NCBI RefSeq assembly: GCF_042477335.2
Contig: NC_091251.1
Location: 34,364,501-34,428,500 of the forward strand
Direction of reading: 5' to 3'
Source of the DNA: Ovis canadensis
Taxonomy: Eukaryota; Chordata; Mammalia; Artiodactyla; Bovidae
Length of the DNA stretch: 64,000 nucleotides
The notes beneath the pieces are model-generated. The model did no database searches. It was given only the letters and a program-made list of their open reading frames with translations, and had not been told where the DNA came from. This document shows, one piece after another, positions 1 to 10,573 of this stretch (the first letter of the stretch is position 1; each line of letters begins with the position of its first letter). The translations under genes were made by a program, and so were the position numbers.

Positions 1-1450
1 TCAAGATTTCTACATTATAGAACTTCAGGGTTCAATTTACTATGTCTTCAAAATTTTTATAAGGCATTCAACAAAGGCCCTCTTTCTGAGTGCACTGGTT
101 AGACCCAGAGGAAATCTCTATTACTATTTTTGCTAGCCCTGGAACATCAGCTCCCGGTTTTTATGTTATGTTGTGTGTGCTCTAGTAACCTTACTGGCTT
201 CCTTTAGTATGCTCAATTACTGTAGTCTGAGGAGCAGATTTATATGCCCTGTCTTATAATAATAACAAGCCGGGGAGTGAGACACAATGTCTATCCCACA
301 ATAAGGCAAAAGAGATATAATCATCTTACATAAAGCCCATTTAAATATACCAGTTTTGATAAATTTTTATCTCATTTCTATCAACTTCTATAACTTTAAC
401 TTTAGTCTCTGTCAGGATCACATCAGGTTTTGGTCTTAGAAAGGAGTCCAGAAACTTCCTTTTTAATCAAATCATTTGATCTGTTTTTGTATAAAAGGCT
501 CTGGGTTCCCAGTGAGAGGTTGAGCCAAGGGACTTAGGCTCTTTTAACAATTTTTAAAAACTTAATCAATTGCCCTAATTGTTGTCCCAAGCAACTGTTA
601 GTCAGATATCTCTGTGTAAGTTTCTTCTAGCCTTTAGGGGGAAGAAAATCTAATACTGGGGACCAATAACATTGGTCCATCAAACCTCAGGTAATGTGTT
701 GAAACCTTTTGTTTTAATCCTATTAGCATCTGTTTTATATTTCTTATTTCTTAATATAACCACTTAAAGATTTCTTTATCCATTTGGTACACAAGTTCTT
801 TAACATTTCCACTTTTGTGGGAAGAAGTTTCTAGACTTTCTCTTCATTTCTTAAACCTCCGTTAATCAGCCTAATCAACATTAATTATCTTCATGTTTTT
901 ATTAGCATCTGTAAGACCCACTCACTGAAGGGAAACAGAAACCACAAATAAGGTTTCCCAAACCTTTAAAAAAAAAACCAAAAAACCTAACAGAATTCCT
1001 AGGTTAACTACTGTGTGTGTGAGTGTGTGTGTAGTCACCTTCTGCTTTTTTTTCCCCATAGGTATCAATAAAACAGCTGTATATAATGAGAGCTCTGTAA
1101 AAATGCATCTTTTAAGACATTTTTCCAATTTAAACGATCAGTGGTTATTGACAGGTGGCATTTTAATTATAACTCAAATCAGTAAGAGAAAAGAGGCACC
1201 CCTACAAGAAAGTCCAAAGGATGTAGCCTTCAGAAGATCTATAAAGTTTACTCAAAACAGTATAAGAAAGTAAAGATCGTTATTGTATAGGCTGATGCAA
1301 CCAAGATTAAGATGACTGAAGTCCCCGAGAATTGTCACGGTCAGACAAAAGACTGCCCAGAAGCTCAGTCTATTTGATTGGCTGCCATATGTACACCATA
1401 CGTGTACTTACTTTCTGGATAGCAGAAACCAACTTCTCAAAACACACACA
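1..1450. repeat. Low-copy repeat unit, copy A
   Basis: AT-rich sequence that recurs in direct orientation at about 31118-33390, with matching landmarks in the same order (for example a stretch ending GCCCATTTAAATAT and another reading GAGTCCAGAAAC). By eye the copies share about 75-80%. Copy A starts before the window edge. No coding frame of interest is seen. It may derive from the interior of an old LTR element, but no family could be assigned. Confidence 0.55.
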
Positions 1451-1804
1451 CAACGAGGCGCCTAAGATCAGGTAGGACATTTACATCTCAAAGACACAGA
1501 AAATGGAAGTTCCCTCTAGAAGGGGTTTTGTTTCTTCGTAAGGTCAGAATTCTGAAAAGATGTTTTATCAAGCTGGCTTCCTCTTACTGCATACAAAATA
1601 AAAAAGCCCCATACTGGCCATTTTCAGGGCAAGATTTTCTTTAATTCCCAATTAAGTACATACTTGTAAGTGTAAGCACAGAAATCCAGCTGGCTTCTTG
1701 AAAAAACATTAGACCAGCTTCTCATCTAATCACCCAGTTCAGATGGCTCAGAGTCTCTCAACTGAGCAAACCCTAGTATATTTCAAATGGGGAGCCAGGT
1801 ATCT
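1451..1804. other. No gene seen
   Basis: Unassigned AT-rich intergenic or intronic sequence between repeat copy A and a BovB 3' end. No splice sites, frames or repeat signature could be supported. If OXA1L is intact, this would be OXA1L intron 2 or later. Confidence 0.4.
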
Positions 1805-2360
1805 GTTCAGTTCAGTCGCTCAGTCATGTCCGACTGTGACCCCATGAATCACAGCACTCCAGGCCTCCCTGTCCATCACCATCTCCCAGAGTTCACTCAG
1901 ACTCACATCCATCGAGTCAGTGATGACATCCAGCCATCTCATCCTGTCGGCCCCTTCTTCTCTTGCCCCCAATCCCTCCCAGCATCAGAGTCTTTTCCAA
2001 TGAGTCAACGCTTCGCATGAGGTGGCCAAAGTACTGGAGTTTCAGCTTTAGCATCATTCCTTCCAAAGAAATCCCAGGGCTGATCTCCTTCAGAATGGAC
2101 TGGTTGGATCTCCTTGCAGTCCAAGGGACTCTCAAGAGTCTTCTCCAACACCACAGTTCAAAAGCATCAATTCTTCAGCGCTTAGCCTTCTTCACAGTCC
2201 AACTCTCACATCTATACATGATCACAGGAAAAACCATAGCCTTGACTAGATTGGCCTTAGTCGGCAAAGTAATGTCTCTGCTTTTGAATATACTATCTAG
2301 GTTGGTTATAACTTTTCTTCCAAGGAGTAAGCGTCTTTTAATCTCATGGCTGCAATCACC
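1805..2360 (-). mobile_element. BovB LINE, 5'-truncated 3' end
   Basis: The minus strand encodes the C-terminal BovB ORF2 peptide ([34 protein letters not shown]) and ends in the BovB tail, seen on the plus strand as repeated TTCAG at the left edge. Only the last 0.55 kb or so of the element is present. It is non-coding in practice. Confidence 0.9.
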
Positions 2361-2560
2361 AAAGATTATCAACCAGTAATTGGGAGATCCGAGAACCAGG
2401 ACAGACTCACCCACACTTGTCTGGACTCTCTGAGGAGGCAGATAGGCACAAGAGGCCCCTGCTTGTACCACGGCCCCAGTTCAGGGGAAGGGGGAAACGC
2501 TACTCTGGGCCCCTTCACTGGTAGCCCAAACTGCCCACTGGGAAAAAAAAAAAACAAGAC

Positions 2561-3180
2561 CTAAAAGTTGAGAATTGTGTTTCATTTAGGGCATTACTGA
2601 GGGGCTTCCCTGGTGGCTCAGATGGTAAAGAATCACCCTGCAAAGCAGGAGACCAGGGTTTGATCCCTGGGTGGGGAAGATCCCCTGGAGAAGGGAAGGG
2701 CTATCCACTCCAGTATTCTTGCCTGGAGAATTCCATGCCCAGAGGAGCCTGGCAGGCTATAGTCCATGAAGTTGCAAAGAGTTGACTGAAGGACTAGTAC
2801 TTATTATTATTACTACTCGGGTCTTAAGCCTAGGACACAGCCTCTCAGCTCTGAGGAACTGTTCAGAAGAGGTAAGGGAGGAGCCAGGATATACAGGAGT
2901 TTGCCAAACAACACCCCTCACCCCCAGCCCAACCAGGTAATTACAACACCAAAAAATTACTGCTAATAAAAACCAGAAGTCTCAAGTTAATGAATTTAGT
3001 ATTTTTTACGTAAGGAAAGATGCAAGAGTTTGGGCATACTAAAATCATTCCTTTGACATGTACCCTAACTAGGTACTGCTAATATTCTGTTTCTCCATCC
3101 TCAATTCCCTCAGGGTGCACCTGTTGGGAGTGGCCACTGGGACTGTTGGCCTCAGCGTCCTTTGTTTACTGATATGGTAG
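2561..3180. mobile_element. ERV LTR remnant interrupted by a SINE
   Basis: Sequence on both sides of the SINE at 2602-2797 resembles a common bovine endogenous-retrovirus LTR (AGTTGAGAATTGTG on the left; ACAGCCTCTCAG, AGGAGCCAGGATATA and GCACCTGTTGGG on the right). It is a broken fossil with no usable ends. The family assignment is from memory and should be checked against a repeat library. Confidence 0.4.
2602..2797 (+). mobile_element. Bov-tA SINE
   Basis: A full element from the tRNA-derived head (GGGCTTCCCTGGTGGCTCAG) through GGTTTGATCCCTGG to the BovA tail (GCAAAGAGTTG). It splits the LTR remnant, so it is younger than it. Confidence 0.93.
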
Positions 3181-3506
3181 GTGACATTCTTTATCCACAT
3201 TTGACATGCAAATTATAATTTTTCCAATATACAAACAGAATTGCATCTTATTTCACCATCAGTGGCTTGCCACCATTCTGGCCAACAACACCTTGTTTAC
3301 AACATAAACTTTTCCTCCTGTGCTCTCAATAATTTTACCACTGATGTGAATATCTATCCCAAGCAGAGATGCTATCATTTGGGGACTTGGGTGGTGTGTG
3401 GACAAGAACACAGCTCCATATTCCCCTCCTCCCAGTCAAAGCAAAATAAAAATAAAATCTGCAAGAAGCACCATTCCTAACATTTCAGGGACGAAATGTC
3501 TCTTAC

Positions 3507-3668
3507 CTGCGCTTCTCCAAAAGAGACGGCAGAGGTACTGAGGCCGCGGGGGCCTGGGGCCATGAGCAGGACATAGCGCGGGTGCCCGCGGCACCGGTCG
3601 GCTGGGAACCCGAGCCCAGCTGTCAGCGGTTTCCGGGGCCACTGGCAGGGCCCTGCGACGCTGTGGAA
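3507..3668 (-). CDS. OXA1L: OXA1L coding exon 2 (54 codons)
   Basis: The minus strand reads a pyrimidine-rich acceptor ending ACCCACTCAG, then 162 nt in phase 0, then donor CAG|GTAAGAG. The peptide begins [10 protein letters not shown] and ends [13 protein letters not shown], matching the mammalian OXA1L presequence region (human ..HSVAGPSQW.. and ..SLSTSAISFAEVQ.., from memory). It joins in frame to exon 1. This part belongs to the mitochondrial targeting region before the membrane-insertase domain. The next exon, carrying conserved AELGLGSYTPVGL-type sequence, was not found in the remaining 3.5 kb to the window edge, so either intron 2 is long or the locus is incomplete. Confidence 0.85.
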
Positions 3669-4111
3669 CTGAGTGGGTAAAAGGGAGATGGAGTCCTTTT
3701 ATCAGGTAAAATCGCTTATTATGCTCACCCCTCCCCTCAAGAGACAGGCGCTCTTGAGTCCTGCAGGTGAGGACTCTTCTACTCCCCGCGCTCAGACTGC
3801 GAGCCTGAAAGCATGCAAGCAGTGAGCCCTGCTTCTCAGCTACCGCAGACCCACCCCGGGGCCCAGAAGTGGAGGCTGAGGTTTCTCTAGAAGAGGTGAC
3901 GCTTGTCCCAGGAACAGACTAAGATACGAGGCGGCTGACCCCGCGGTGTCTGGGACGTAACCCTTCCGCGCCCTCATATGACCCCAGGCCACGAGAAGGA
4001 GGTCCGGGTGAGCAGGTCAGCGTCTGCTCATGCCCGTCTGCACAAGCCACTCCTGGCTCGGCTCACAGGGACAGTGCGGCATCCTGGCGCTCGGTCCCGG
4101 GGTATCCTTAC

Positions 4112-4174
4112 CTGACGCCGGGGCCCCAGTAAGCGCAGAAGCTGCCGGCGCCCGCACAGCAACGCCAGCGCCAT
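4112..4174 (-). CDS. OXA1L: OXA1L coding exon 1, start codon (21 codons)
   Basis: OXA1L is the inner-membrane insertase of mitochondria (Oxa1/YidC/Alb3 family), which inserts mitochondrially encoded respiratory-chain subunits and contacts the mitoribosome. The minus strand has ATG at 4174 followed by 21 codons (MALALLCGRRQLLRLL...), an arginine- and leucine-rich start typical of a mitochondrial presequence, then donor CAG|GTAAGG at 4111-4110. Human OXA1L begins MAMGLMCGRRELLRLL (from memory). The intron to exon 2 is 443 bp and phase 0. No stop or frameshift is seen. The position near an OR6J1-like gene fits known human synteny. Confidence 0.85.
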
Positions 4175-4567
4175 CTTGCCGGGAAGAGGACGTAAGTTCG
4201 CGTCTGCGCACTGAAAACCGCAGCCTCGCGGGAGGAAGCCCTTTTGGAAATGGGCGTGAAGTCAGAGCTTTACCACACTCAGGAGGTAAAGGAAACTGGC
4301 GCTTGGCGGCCATATTTGAAGTGGGTAAGAAGCCGCAGGGGGAAATTAACGAGATTGCGCTGTTACTGTTTTCAGGAGATTGAAGTTCAGAGCCTTATAA
4401 CTGGCTTTTGTTAGTGACTGTAAATCCTGAGCGGGTTTCCCTCTATCCTTTAAATCCGCTATTCTCTAAAAAATACTCTCCAGAAGGTCTTGGCTGTCCT
4501 CGGTGTGGGTTTTCTGTACCCGGTGATGTTTGATTTTTTGTTGCTAGGTAATATTGTAATATACCGG

Positions 4568-4632
4568 GAAGCCTGGAGTGCTGCAGGCAGTCCGTGGGGT
4601 CTCAAGAGTCAGACGCAACTGAACTACAACAC
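4568..4632 (+). mobile_element. BovA SINE tail fragment
   Basis: Only the 3' part of a BovA unit is present (GGAAGCCTGGAGTGCTGCAG to AGAGTCAGACGCAACTGAAC). The head is missing. Confidence 0.7.
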
Positions 4633-4641
4633 ATTACAGTG

Positions 4642-4857
4642 CGTGCTAAGTTACTTTAATCGTGTCCAGCTCTTTGCGACACCATGGACTGTAGCTCACC
4701 AGATTCCTCTGTCCATGGGATTCTTCAGGCGAGAATATTGGTGTGGGTTATTTCCTCCTCCAGGGAATCTTCCCAATTCAGGGATCGAACCGGTGTCTCT
4801 TATGTCTCCTGCATTGGCAGGCAAGTTCTTTACCACTGGAGCCACCTGGGAAGCCCC
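4642..4857 (-). mobile_element. Bov-tA SINE
   Basis: Reverse-oriented full-length element: BovA part at the left (CTAAGTTACTTTAATCGTGTC) and tRNA-derived head at the right edge (CCACCTGGGAAGCCCC). Confidence 0.92.
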
Positions 4858-5037
4858 TGTAATCACTGATCCAGTGAAATTTGAGAATGGTCTGGAATTA
4901 GACAGAAATTGAAGGAAGGCAGCTTCTAGGAAATTCTTTCCAGATAAAAAGAGAAAGCTTCAAGAGGAGGCTTTATCTTGCGCTTTCCTTAGGGACTGAT
5001 TGAGGAGCCTCCTGTGACATTGAGGGGACAAATCTTT

Positions 5038-5176
5038 TTTAAAAAATGTATTTAGTTGCAGCATGTGAACTCTCACTCAGGACATGTGGGATCTAGCTCC
5101 CCGACCAGGGATGAACCTTGGCCTTCTGCCTTGGGAGCAAGGAGTCTTAGCCATTGGACCACCAGCGAAGTCCCCT
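5038..5176 (-). mobile_element. CHR-type tRNA-derived SINE with target-site duplication
   Basis: Reverse-oriented SINE whose head reads GGACTTCGCTGGTGGTCCAA on the minus strand and whose A-rich tail is at the left. It is flanked by a perfect 15-bp duplication, AGGGGACAAATCTTT, at 5023-5037 and 5177-5191. Confidence 0.9.
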
Positions 5177-5191
5177 AGGGGACAAATCTTT

Positions 5192-5530
5192 AAAGATGAG
5201 ACATGAACGTGCTGAAGATGGTTGTATGGAAAGATAGAAAATCCCCTGGAAAATCCCCTGAATACTTGATGATGTCATTGAGCTGTTGCTGCATCAGAGT
5301 TAGACCTACCTGTCTCTAGATTTTGTTGTCTAAGATAACTGATGGTCTTTATTGTCGAAATCTTTATGACATATTAATAACATGTTGGATGTCATTGTAA
5401 ACAGGCTTTTAAAAGTTGCTTTGAAAAATTAATAGAGGTAATGACAAATATACAGCTATAGAACACTTGGCAAAAAATCGAAAACCAGGAAACCAAAAAC
5501 CAAACAACCTGTGATAGACTGTTACTTTGG
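5192..5530. other. No gene seen
   Basis: Unassigned AT-rich sequence between a CHR SINE and a BovB. No repeat or frame could be supported. Confidence 0.4.
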
Positions 5531-7020
5531 TCAGTCAGTTCAGTAGCTCAGTCTTGTCCGACTCTTTGTGACCCCATGGACTGCAGCACGCCAGGCCTCC
5601 CTGTCCATCATCAAACTCCGGGAGCTTACTCAAACTCATGTCCATCGAGTCAGTGATGCTATCCAACCATCTCATCCTCTGAAGTCCCCTTCTCCTCCTG
5701 CTTTCAATCTTTCCCAGCATCAGGGTCTTTTCCAGTGACTCAGTTCTTTGCATCAGGTGGCCAAAGTATTGTAGTTTCAGCTTCAGCAGCAGTCTTTCCA
5801 ATAAATATTCAGGACTGATTTCCTTTAGGATGAACTGGTTGGATCTCCTTGCAGTCCAAGGGACTCTTAAAAGTCTTCTCCAATACCAACCACAGTTCAA
5901 AAGCAACAATTCTTCTGTGGTCAACTTTCTTTATAGTCCAACTCTCACATCCATACATGACAACTGGAAAAACCATAGCCCTGACTAGATGGACCTTTGT
6001 TGGCAAAGTAATGTCTCTGCTTTTTAATATGCTGTCTAGGTTGGTCATAACTTTCCTTCCAAGGAGCAAGTGTCTTTTAATTTCATGGCTGCAGTCACTA
6101 TCTGCAGTGATTTTGGAGCCCAAAAAAGTAAAATCTGCCACTGTTTCCACTGTTCCCCATCTATTTGCCTGAAGTAATGGGACCAGATGCCATGATCTTA
6201 GTTTTCTGAATGTTGAGCTTTAAGCCAACTTTTTCACTCTCCTCTTTCACTTTCATCAAGAGGCTTTTGAGTTCCTCTTCACTTTCTGCCTTAAGGGTGG
6301 TGTCATCTGCATATCTGAGGTTATTGATATTTCTACCAGCAATCTTGATTCCACCTTGTGCTTCATCCAGCCCAGCATTTCTCATGATGTACTCTGTATA
6401 TAAGTTAAATAAGCAGGGTGACAATATACTGCCTTGACGTACTCCTTCTCCTATTTGGAACCAATCTGTTGTTCCATGTCCTGTTCTAACTATTGCTTCC
6501 TGACCTGCATATAGGTTTCTCAAGAGGCAGGTCAGGTGGTCTAGTATTTCCATCTCTTTAAGAATATTCCATGGTTTATTGTGATCCACACAGTCAAAGG
6601 CTTTGGCATAGTCAATAAAGCAGAAATAGATGTTTTTCTGGAACTCTCTTGCATTTTCAGTGACCCAGCAGATGTTGGTAATTTGATCTCTCGTTCTTCT
6701 GCCTTTTCTAAAATCAGCTTGAACATCTGGAAGTTCATTGTTCACATGTTGTTGAAGCCTGGATTGGACAATTTTGAGCATTACTTTACTAGCATGTGAG
6801 ATGAGTGCAATTGTGCGGTAGTTTGAGCGTTCTTTGGCATTGCCTTTCTTTGGGATTGTAATGAAAACTGATCTTTTCCAGTCCTGTGGCCACTGCTGAG
6901 TTTTCCAAATGTGCTGGCATATAGAGTGCAGCACTTTTACAGCATCATCTTTTAGGATTTGAAATAACTCAACTGTAATTCTGTCACCTCTACTAGCTTT
7001 GTTTTTAGTGATGCATTTTG
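5531..7020 (-). mobile_element. BovB LINE, 5'-truncated, with most of the RT domain
   Basis: About 1.5 kb of BovB ORF2 on the minus strand. The longest open frame (6161-7030) carries the reverse transcriptase: FIDYAKAFDCVDHNKPW, then LRYADD, the catalytic YxDD box. The 3' end with repeated CAGTTCAG is at the left. Downstream frames (ESWTIKK; YFGHLMQ) are separated by frameshifts, so it is inactive. The right edge is the 5' truncation within the region before RT. Confidence 0.93.
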
Positions 7021-7138
7021 GTAGCCCCAAATGAATCTTCCCTGTCAGTTTTGCACCATTGATAGTTCACGTCTCTTGAATCTGAGCTGGCCTATGGCTT
7101 GCTTTGGTCCTTAGAATTCATCCTAGGGCTATGCCTTT

Positions 7139-7417
7139 TGTGTGTGTGTGTGTGTTAGTTGCTCAGTCGTGTCTGACTCTTTGTGCCGTGTGTGTGTGTT
7201 TGTGTGTGTGTGTTAGTCACTCTGTGTGTGTGATTTAGTTGCTCTGTCATGTCTTATTCTTTGTCACCCCATGGATTGTAGCTGGCCAGGCTCCTCTGTC
7301 CAAGGAATTCTCTAGGCAAGAATACTGGAGTGGGTTGCCATTCCCTTCTCCAGGGACCGTCTTCACCCAGAGATCGAACTTGGGTCTCCCGCATTGCAGT
7401 CAGATTCTTTACCGACT
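7139..7417 (-). mobile_element. Bov-tA SINE with expanded TG tract
   Basis: Reverse-oriented Bov-tA (7240-7417). Its tail side carries two (TG)n tracts (7139-7158 and 7188-7214) and a partly duplicated BovA tail (two GTTGCTCAGTCGTGTCTG-like copies). An 8-bp flank TATGCCTT at 7130-7137 and 7419-7426 is probably the target-site duplication, so the TG tracts arose inside the SINE tail. Confidence 0.85.
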
Positions 7418-7499
7418 GTATGCCTTAAGAAAGCTTAATAGCTTCTACTTTACATTCAAGGGGAAGTGGCATTGGACTTCCATGCTGTGTAAAGTGTAA

Positions 7500-7795
7500 G
7501 GCCCAACCTAACCACGTGGAGGAACCCTGGCTGAGGGCTTGGCTAACAGCACCCACTGAGCTCCCAGCCAATAGTCACAACCAACTCTCTAGCCATGTGA
7601 AGAAGGTCATTTTGCAAGCGGCTTCTTCAGCCTCTACTGTAGCTGTTGATACTTTGGATGACTCTGTGTGGGGCAGAGATAGGCTGCCCAGCTCTGCCCA
7701 AGCTGCAGAATACAAGCAAATACAATGATTGTGGTTTTAGCCACTAAGTTTTAGAGTACTTTGTTTTGTGGCAGTAGATAACTGAAATGAATTAA
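7500..7795 (+). mobile_element. MLT1-type (ERVL-MaLR) LTR remnant
   Basis: The 3' half resembles the MLT1 LTR end (TTTTAGCCACTAAGTTTTAG then GGCAGTAGATAACTGAAATG). This is an ancient mammalian fossil LTR without internal sequence. No breaks are listed because it is a retroviral relic. Confidence 0.6.
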
Positions 7796-8017
7796 AATGT
7801 TATGTGAATAGGTTTTTGTACTTCAGAAAACATTTATTACTACTAAAGCCAAATGAGGTCTGCTTATATTAGTTTGCACTGGTTTCTGACTTTTTTTGTG
7901 TTTTTTATTGCGTTTCATGAAAATTAGCCCTGTTTCCCCCTCTAGATAATACAATTCTAGAGGCAGGGAGCAAGTTTCCTATCTTTTGCACTTTTTCTGT
8001 CTCATCAAGCTTTGTTT

Positions 8018-8249
8018 TAGGACTTCTCTGGTGGTTCAGTGGCTAAGAATCTGCCTTCCAGTGTGGGGGACTCAGGTTTGATCCCTGATTGGGGAACTGA
8101 GATCTCATGTGCAAAACCTGTACACTAGAGTCCGCATCCTCTGGAGCCCATTCTCTGCAACTAGAGAAGCCCTTGTGACTTGAGAAAACTCTTTCTTGAG
8201 CTGCAGCAAAGACCCAGCATGACCAAAAATAAATCAAAGGTAAATAAAA
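8018..8249 (+). mobile_element. CHR-type SINE with target-site duplication
   Basis: The head reads GGACTTCTCTGGTGGTTCAG, with GGTTTGATCCCTGATTGGGG following and an A-rich tail. The flanking repeats TTTGTTTTA at 8009-8017 and 8250-8258 mark the insertion, placed in the poly-A end of the EEF1A1 pseudogene. Confidence 0.88.
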
Positions 8250-8325
8250 GGTTTGTTTTAATGGAACGCAAAATTCTGTGACAGACTTTTGGTCAAGTTG
8301 TTTCCATTAAAAAGTACTGATTTTT

Positions 8326-8556
8326 ATACTTGCTGCTATATTTAAATAGATAAACAGCAAGCACCTACTGTATAGCATAGGGAATGCTGCTCAATATTCT
8401 GTAGTAATCTAAATGGGAAAGGGAATTTGAAAAAGAATAGATACATGTATAAGAATAACTGAGTCACTTTGCTGTATACCTGAAACTAACACAGCATTGT
8501 TAATCAACTATGCTCAAATATAAAATAAAAATAAAAAAATGTTCAAATAAAAAATT
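8326..8556 (+). mobile_element. L1 3'-end fragment inside the EEF1A1 3'UTR
   Basis: Sequence typical of ruminant L1 3' ends (AGCACCTACTGTATAGCATA, GAGTCACTTTGCTGTATACC, CTGAAACTAACACAGCATTG) followed by an A-rich tail at 8520-8556. The flanks ACTGATTTTTA and GCTGATTTTAA look like a slightly diverged target-site duplication. The EEF1A1 3'UTR continues on both sides. Confidence 0.85.
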
Positions 8557-9269
8557 GCTGATTTTAAAAACTAGTAACTTTAAACTGCCCATACAAAACA
8601 AATGGTCCACAAAACATTCTCCTTTCCTTCTGAAGGTTTTGTGATGCAGTGTTATCATTAACCCTGTCTTTTATTATTGAATGTAAATGGCCAATTGAGA
8701 CAAACAGTTCTGAGACTATTCTTCCACCACTGATTAAGACTGGGGTGGCAGGTATTGGGGATAATATTCATTTAGTCTTCTGAGCTTTCTGGGAAGACTT
8801 GGTGACCTTGCCAGCTCCAGCTGTGTTCTTGTCCACTGTTTTGATGACACTCACAGCCATCTATTTCATGTCATAAACAGTAAAAAAATGACCCAGAGGA
8901 TGATAATCAGAGAAGCTCTCAAAACACTTGGGCTTACCAGAAACCATATCAATGATGGCAGCAACACCTGCTTCAAGAATTAGGGGCCACTTCCAGCTTT
9001 TCCTGAGAATGACCATCAATCTTCAGCTCAGTAAACTTGCAAGTGATGTGAGCTGTGTGACAGTCCAGCACAGGTGTATATTCAGCACTGATTTAGCCAG
9101 ATTGGTTCAAGATAATCACCTTGAGCTGTGAAGCCAGCTCCACTGGTGAGTCATTTTTGCTGTCACCAGCTGCATTGCCACAATGAATATTTTGACATAA
9201 AAATCCACGTTGTCCCCGGGAAGGGAGTCACTCAAAGGTTCATGATGCATTTCAGTAGACTTTACTTTA

Positions 9270-9345
9270 GTTCAGTTTGCCTTCAGAAGGAAACGAGAAT
9301 GTTTTGTGGACCATTTGTTTTATATGGGCAGTTTAAATTACTTTA
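9270..9345. repeat. Antisense copy of the EEF1A1 3'UTR within the pseudogene
   Basis: The segment 9282-9340 is a near-identical inverted copy of the pseudogene's own 3'UTR at 8587-8636 (shared core GAATGTTTTGTGGACCATTT). It interrupts the coding part between the codons for ..TTEVK and S.EMH. The short repeat GTAAAG occurs on both sides of the insertion. Confidence 0.85.
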
Positions 9346-10319
9346 CTTCAGTTGTAACATTAACTGGAGAACACCAGTCTGCATTGGACATACAGGGACA
9401 GTACCAGTGCCACCAATTTTATAGATGTCTTAGAGGGGCAGATGCAAGGGCTGGTCAGTTGGAAAAACTGGTGGCAGGAGGCAGTCCAGAGCTTCAAGCA
9501 GCGTGGTTCCACTGTCTTTGCGGTCTTTACAGGTGAATTTCCAGTCCTTGAACCAAGGTGTGTTAGCACTTGGCTCCAGCACGTTGTCACCAGTCCAACC
9601 AGAAATTGGCACAAATGCTACTGTGTCACGGTTGTAGCCAATTTTCTTAATGTAGGTGCTGGCTTCCTTAATGATTTCCTTGTAGTATCCCTTCTGGCTC
9701 TAGGGTGGTTCAGTAGAATCCATTTTGTTAACACTAATGATTAGTTGTTTCACACACAGAATATAGGCCAGAAGGGCATGCTCACAGTTCTGCCCATTCT
9801 TGGAGATGACTGCTTCAAATTCATCAACACCAGCAACAACAATCGGGACAGCGCAGTCAGACTGAGATATATCTGCAATCGTGTTGTTGATAAGTCTTTG
9901 TGTTCTGGGGCATCAATGTTGGTCACATAGTACTTGCTGGCCTCGAATTTCCTTGGGGAGATATTAATGGTGATATCTCATGTTCAGCTTTCAGTTTATC
10001 CAAGACTCAGACACACTTGAAGGAGACCTCTCCCATCTCAGCAGCCTCTCTCTCAAACTTTTTGATGGTTCTTTGTCCATTCCACCACATTTGTAGATCA
10101 GATGGCCAGTAGTGGTAGACTTGCCTGAATCTATTCTGTCCAATGACAGCAATGTGGATATGAGTCTTTTCCTTTCCCATTTTGGCTTAGATTTAGTGAT
10201 GGTTTTTATGACACATGTTCCTGGTGGCAAACCCATTGTTCAAAAGCCTTTTGCGCCTGCTTTTAAAAAATGTTAAAGTTGCCCTTCATTTCATTTATTA
10301 CTAAAAATAATTCTCTGTA

Positions 10320-10573
10320 TTGTTTATTAATTTATTCTTTGGCTGTGCTGGGTCTTTGTTGCTGCTTATGGGCTTTCTCTTCATTGTGGTTTGAGGGCTT
10401 CTCACTGATGGCTTCTCTTGTTTGGGAGCACAAGCTCTGCACTAGGGCTTCAGTAGTTGTGGCGTGGATTTAGTTGCCCCAGGGTATGTGGAATCTTCCT
10501 GGACCTGGGATTGAAACTATATTCCCTGCATTGGCAGGTAGATTCTTAGCCACTGGACCACCAGGGAAGTCCT
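10320..10573 (-). mobile_element. CHR-type SINE, long form
   Basis: Reverse-oriented: tail with TTGGCTGTGCTGGGTCTTTG at the left and tRNA-like head (GGACTTCCCTGGTGGTCCAG on the minus strand) at the right. It lies 80 bp upstream of the EEF1A1 pseudogene. Confidence 0.9.

Larger units (their letters stand above)
3490..4330. promoter_or_regulatory. CpG island promoter of OXA1L
   Basis: The only clearly GC-rich, CpG-dense segment outside the OR exons and the BovB 5'UTR. It spans both OXA1L coding exons and about 150 bp upstream of the start codon. The start codon lies in CAAGATGGCGC, which matches the YY1-type motif often found at the 5' ends of nuclear genes for mitochondrial proteins. That the motif is functional is an inference. 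No TATA box is seen, as usual for a housekeeping promoter. Confidence 0.75.
8250..10245 (-). pseudogene. EEF1A1 (pseudogene): EEF1A1 processed pseudogene (intronless, disrupted)
   Basis: The minus strand carries an intronless copy of translation elongation factor 1-alpha 1: 5'UTR with GGGTTTGCCACCAGGAACA, start ATGGGAAAGGAAAAGACTC at 10180, GDS-type P-loop remnant [17 protein letters not shown], central blocks VAFVPISGW and TTLLEALDC, and an end matching AGAGKVTKS.QKAQK before TGA. The EEF1A1 3'UTR follows to about 8250, where the poly-A end lies. Frameshifts and in-frame stops are scattered through it, so it encodes no factor. Two insertions interrupt it: an L1 3' fragment in the 3'UTR (8326-8556) and an antisense copy of its own 3'UTR in the coding part (about 9270-9345). 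Confidence 0.95.

Noticed and set aside
3105-3190. Possible OXA1L exon 3 (minus strand reading PTVPVATP)
   Set aside because: The resemblance to the Pro/Ala-rich part of OXA1L is short, there is no good donor, the frame soon stops, and the sequence fits the neighbouring LTR remnant better.
4017-4383. Frames of 98 and 117 codons across the CpG island
   Set aside because: They run through the splice donor and promoter of OXA1L and reflect the low stop frequency of GC-rich DNA.
8928-9744. Plus-strand frames in the EEF1A1 region as new genes
   Set aside because: They are antisense to a processed pseudogene and have no domains.
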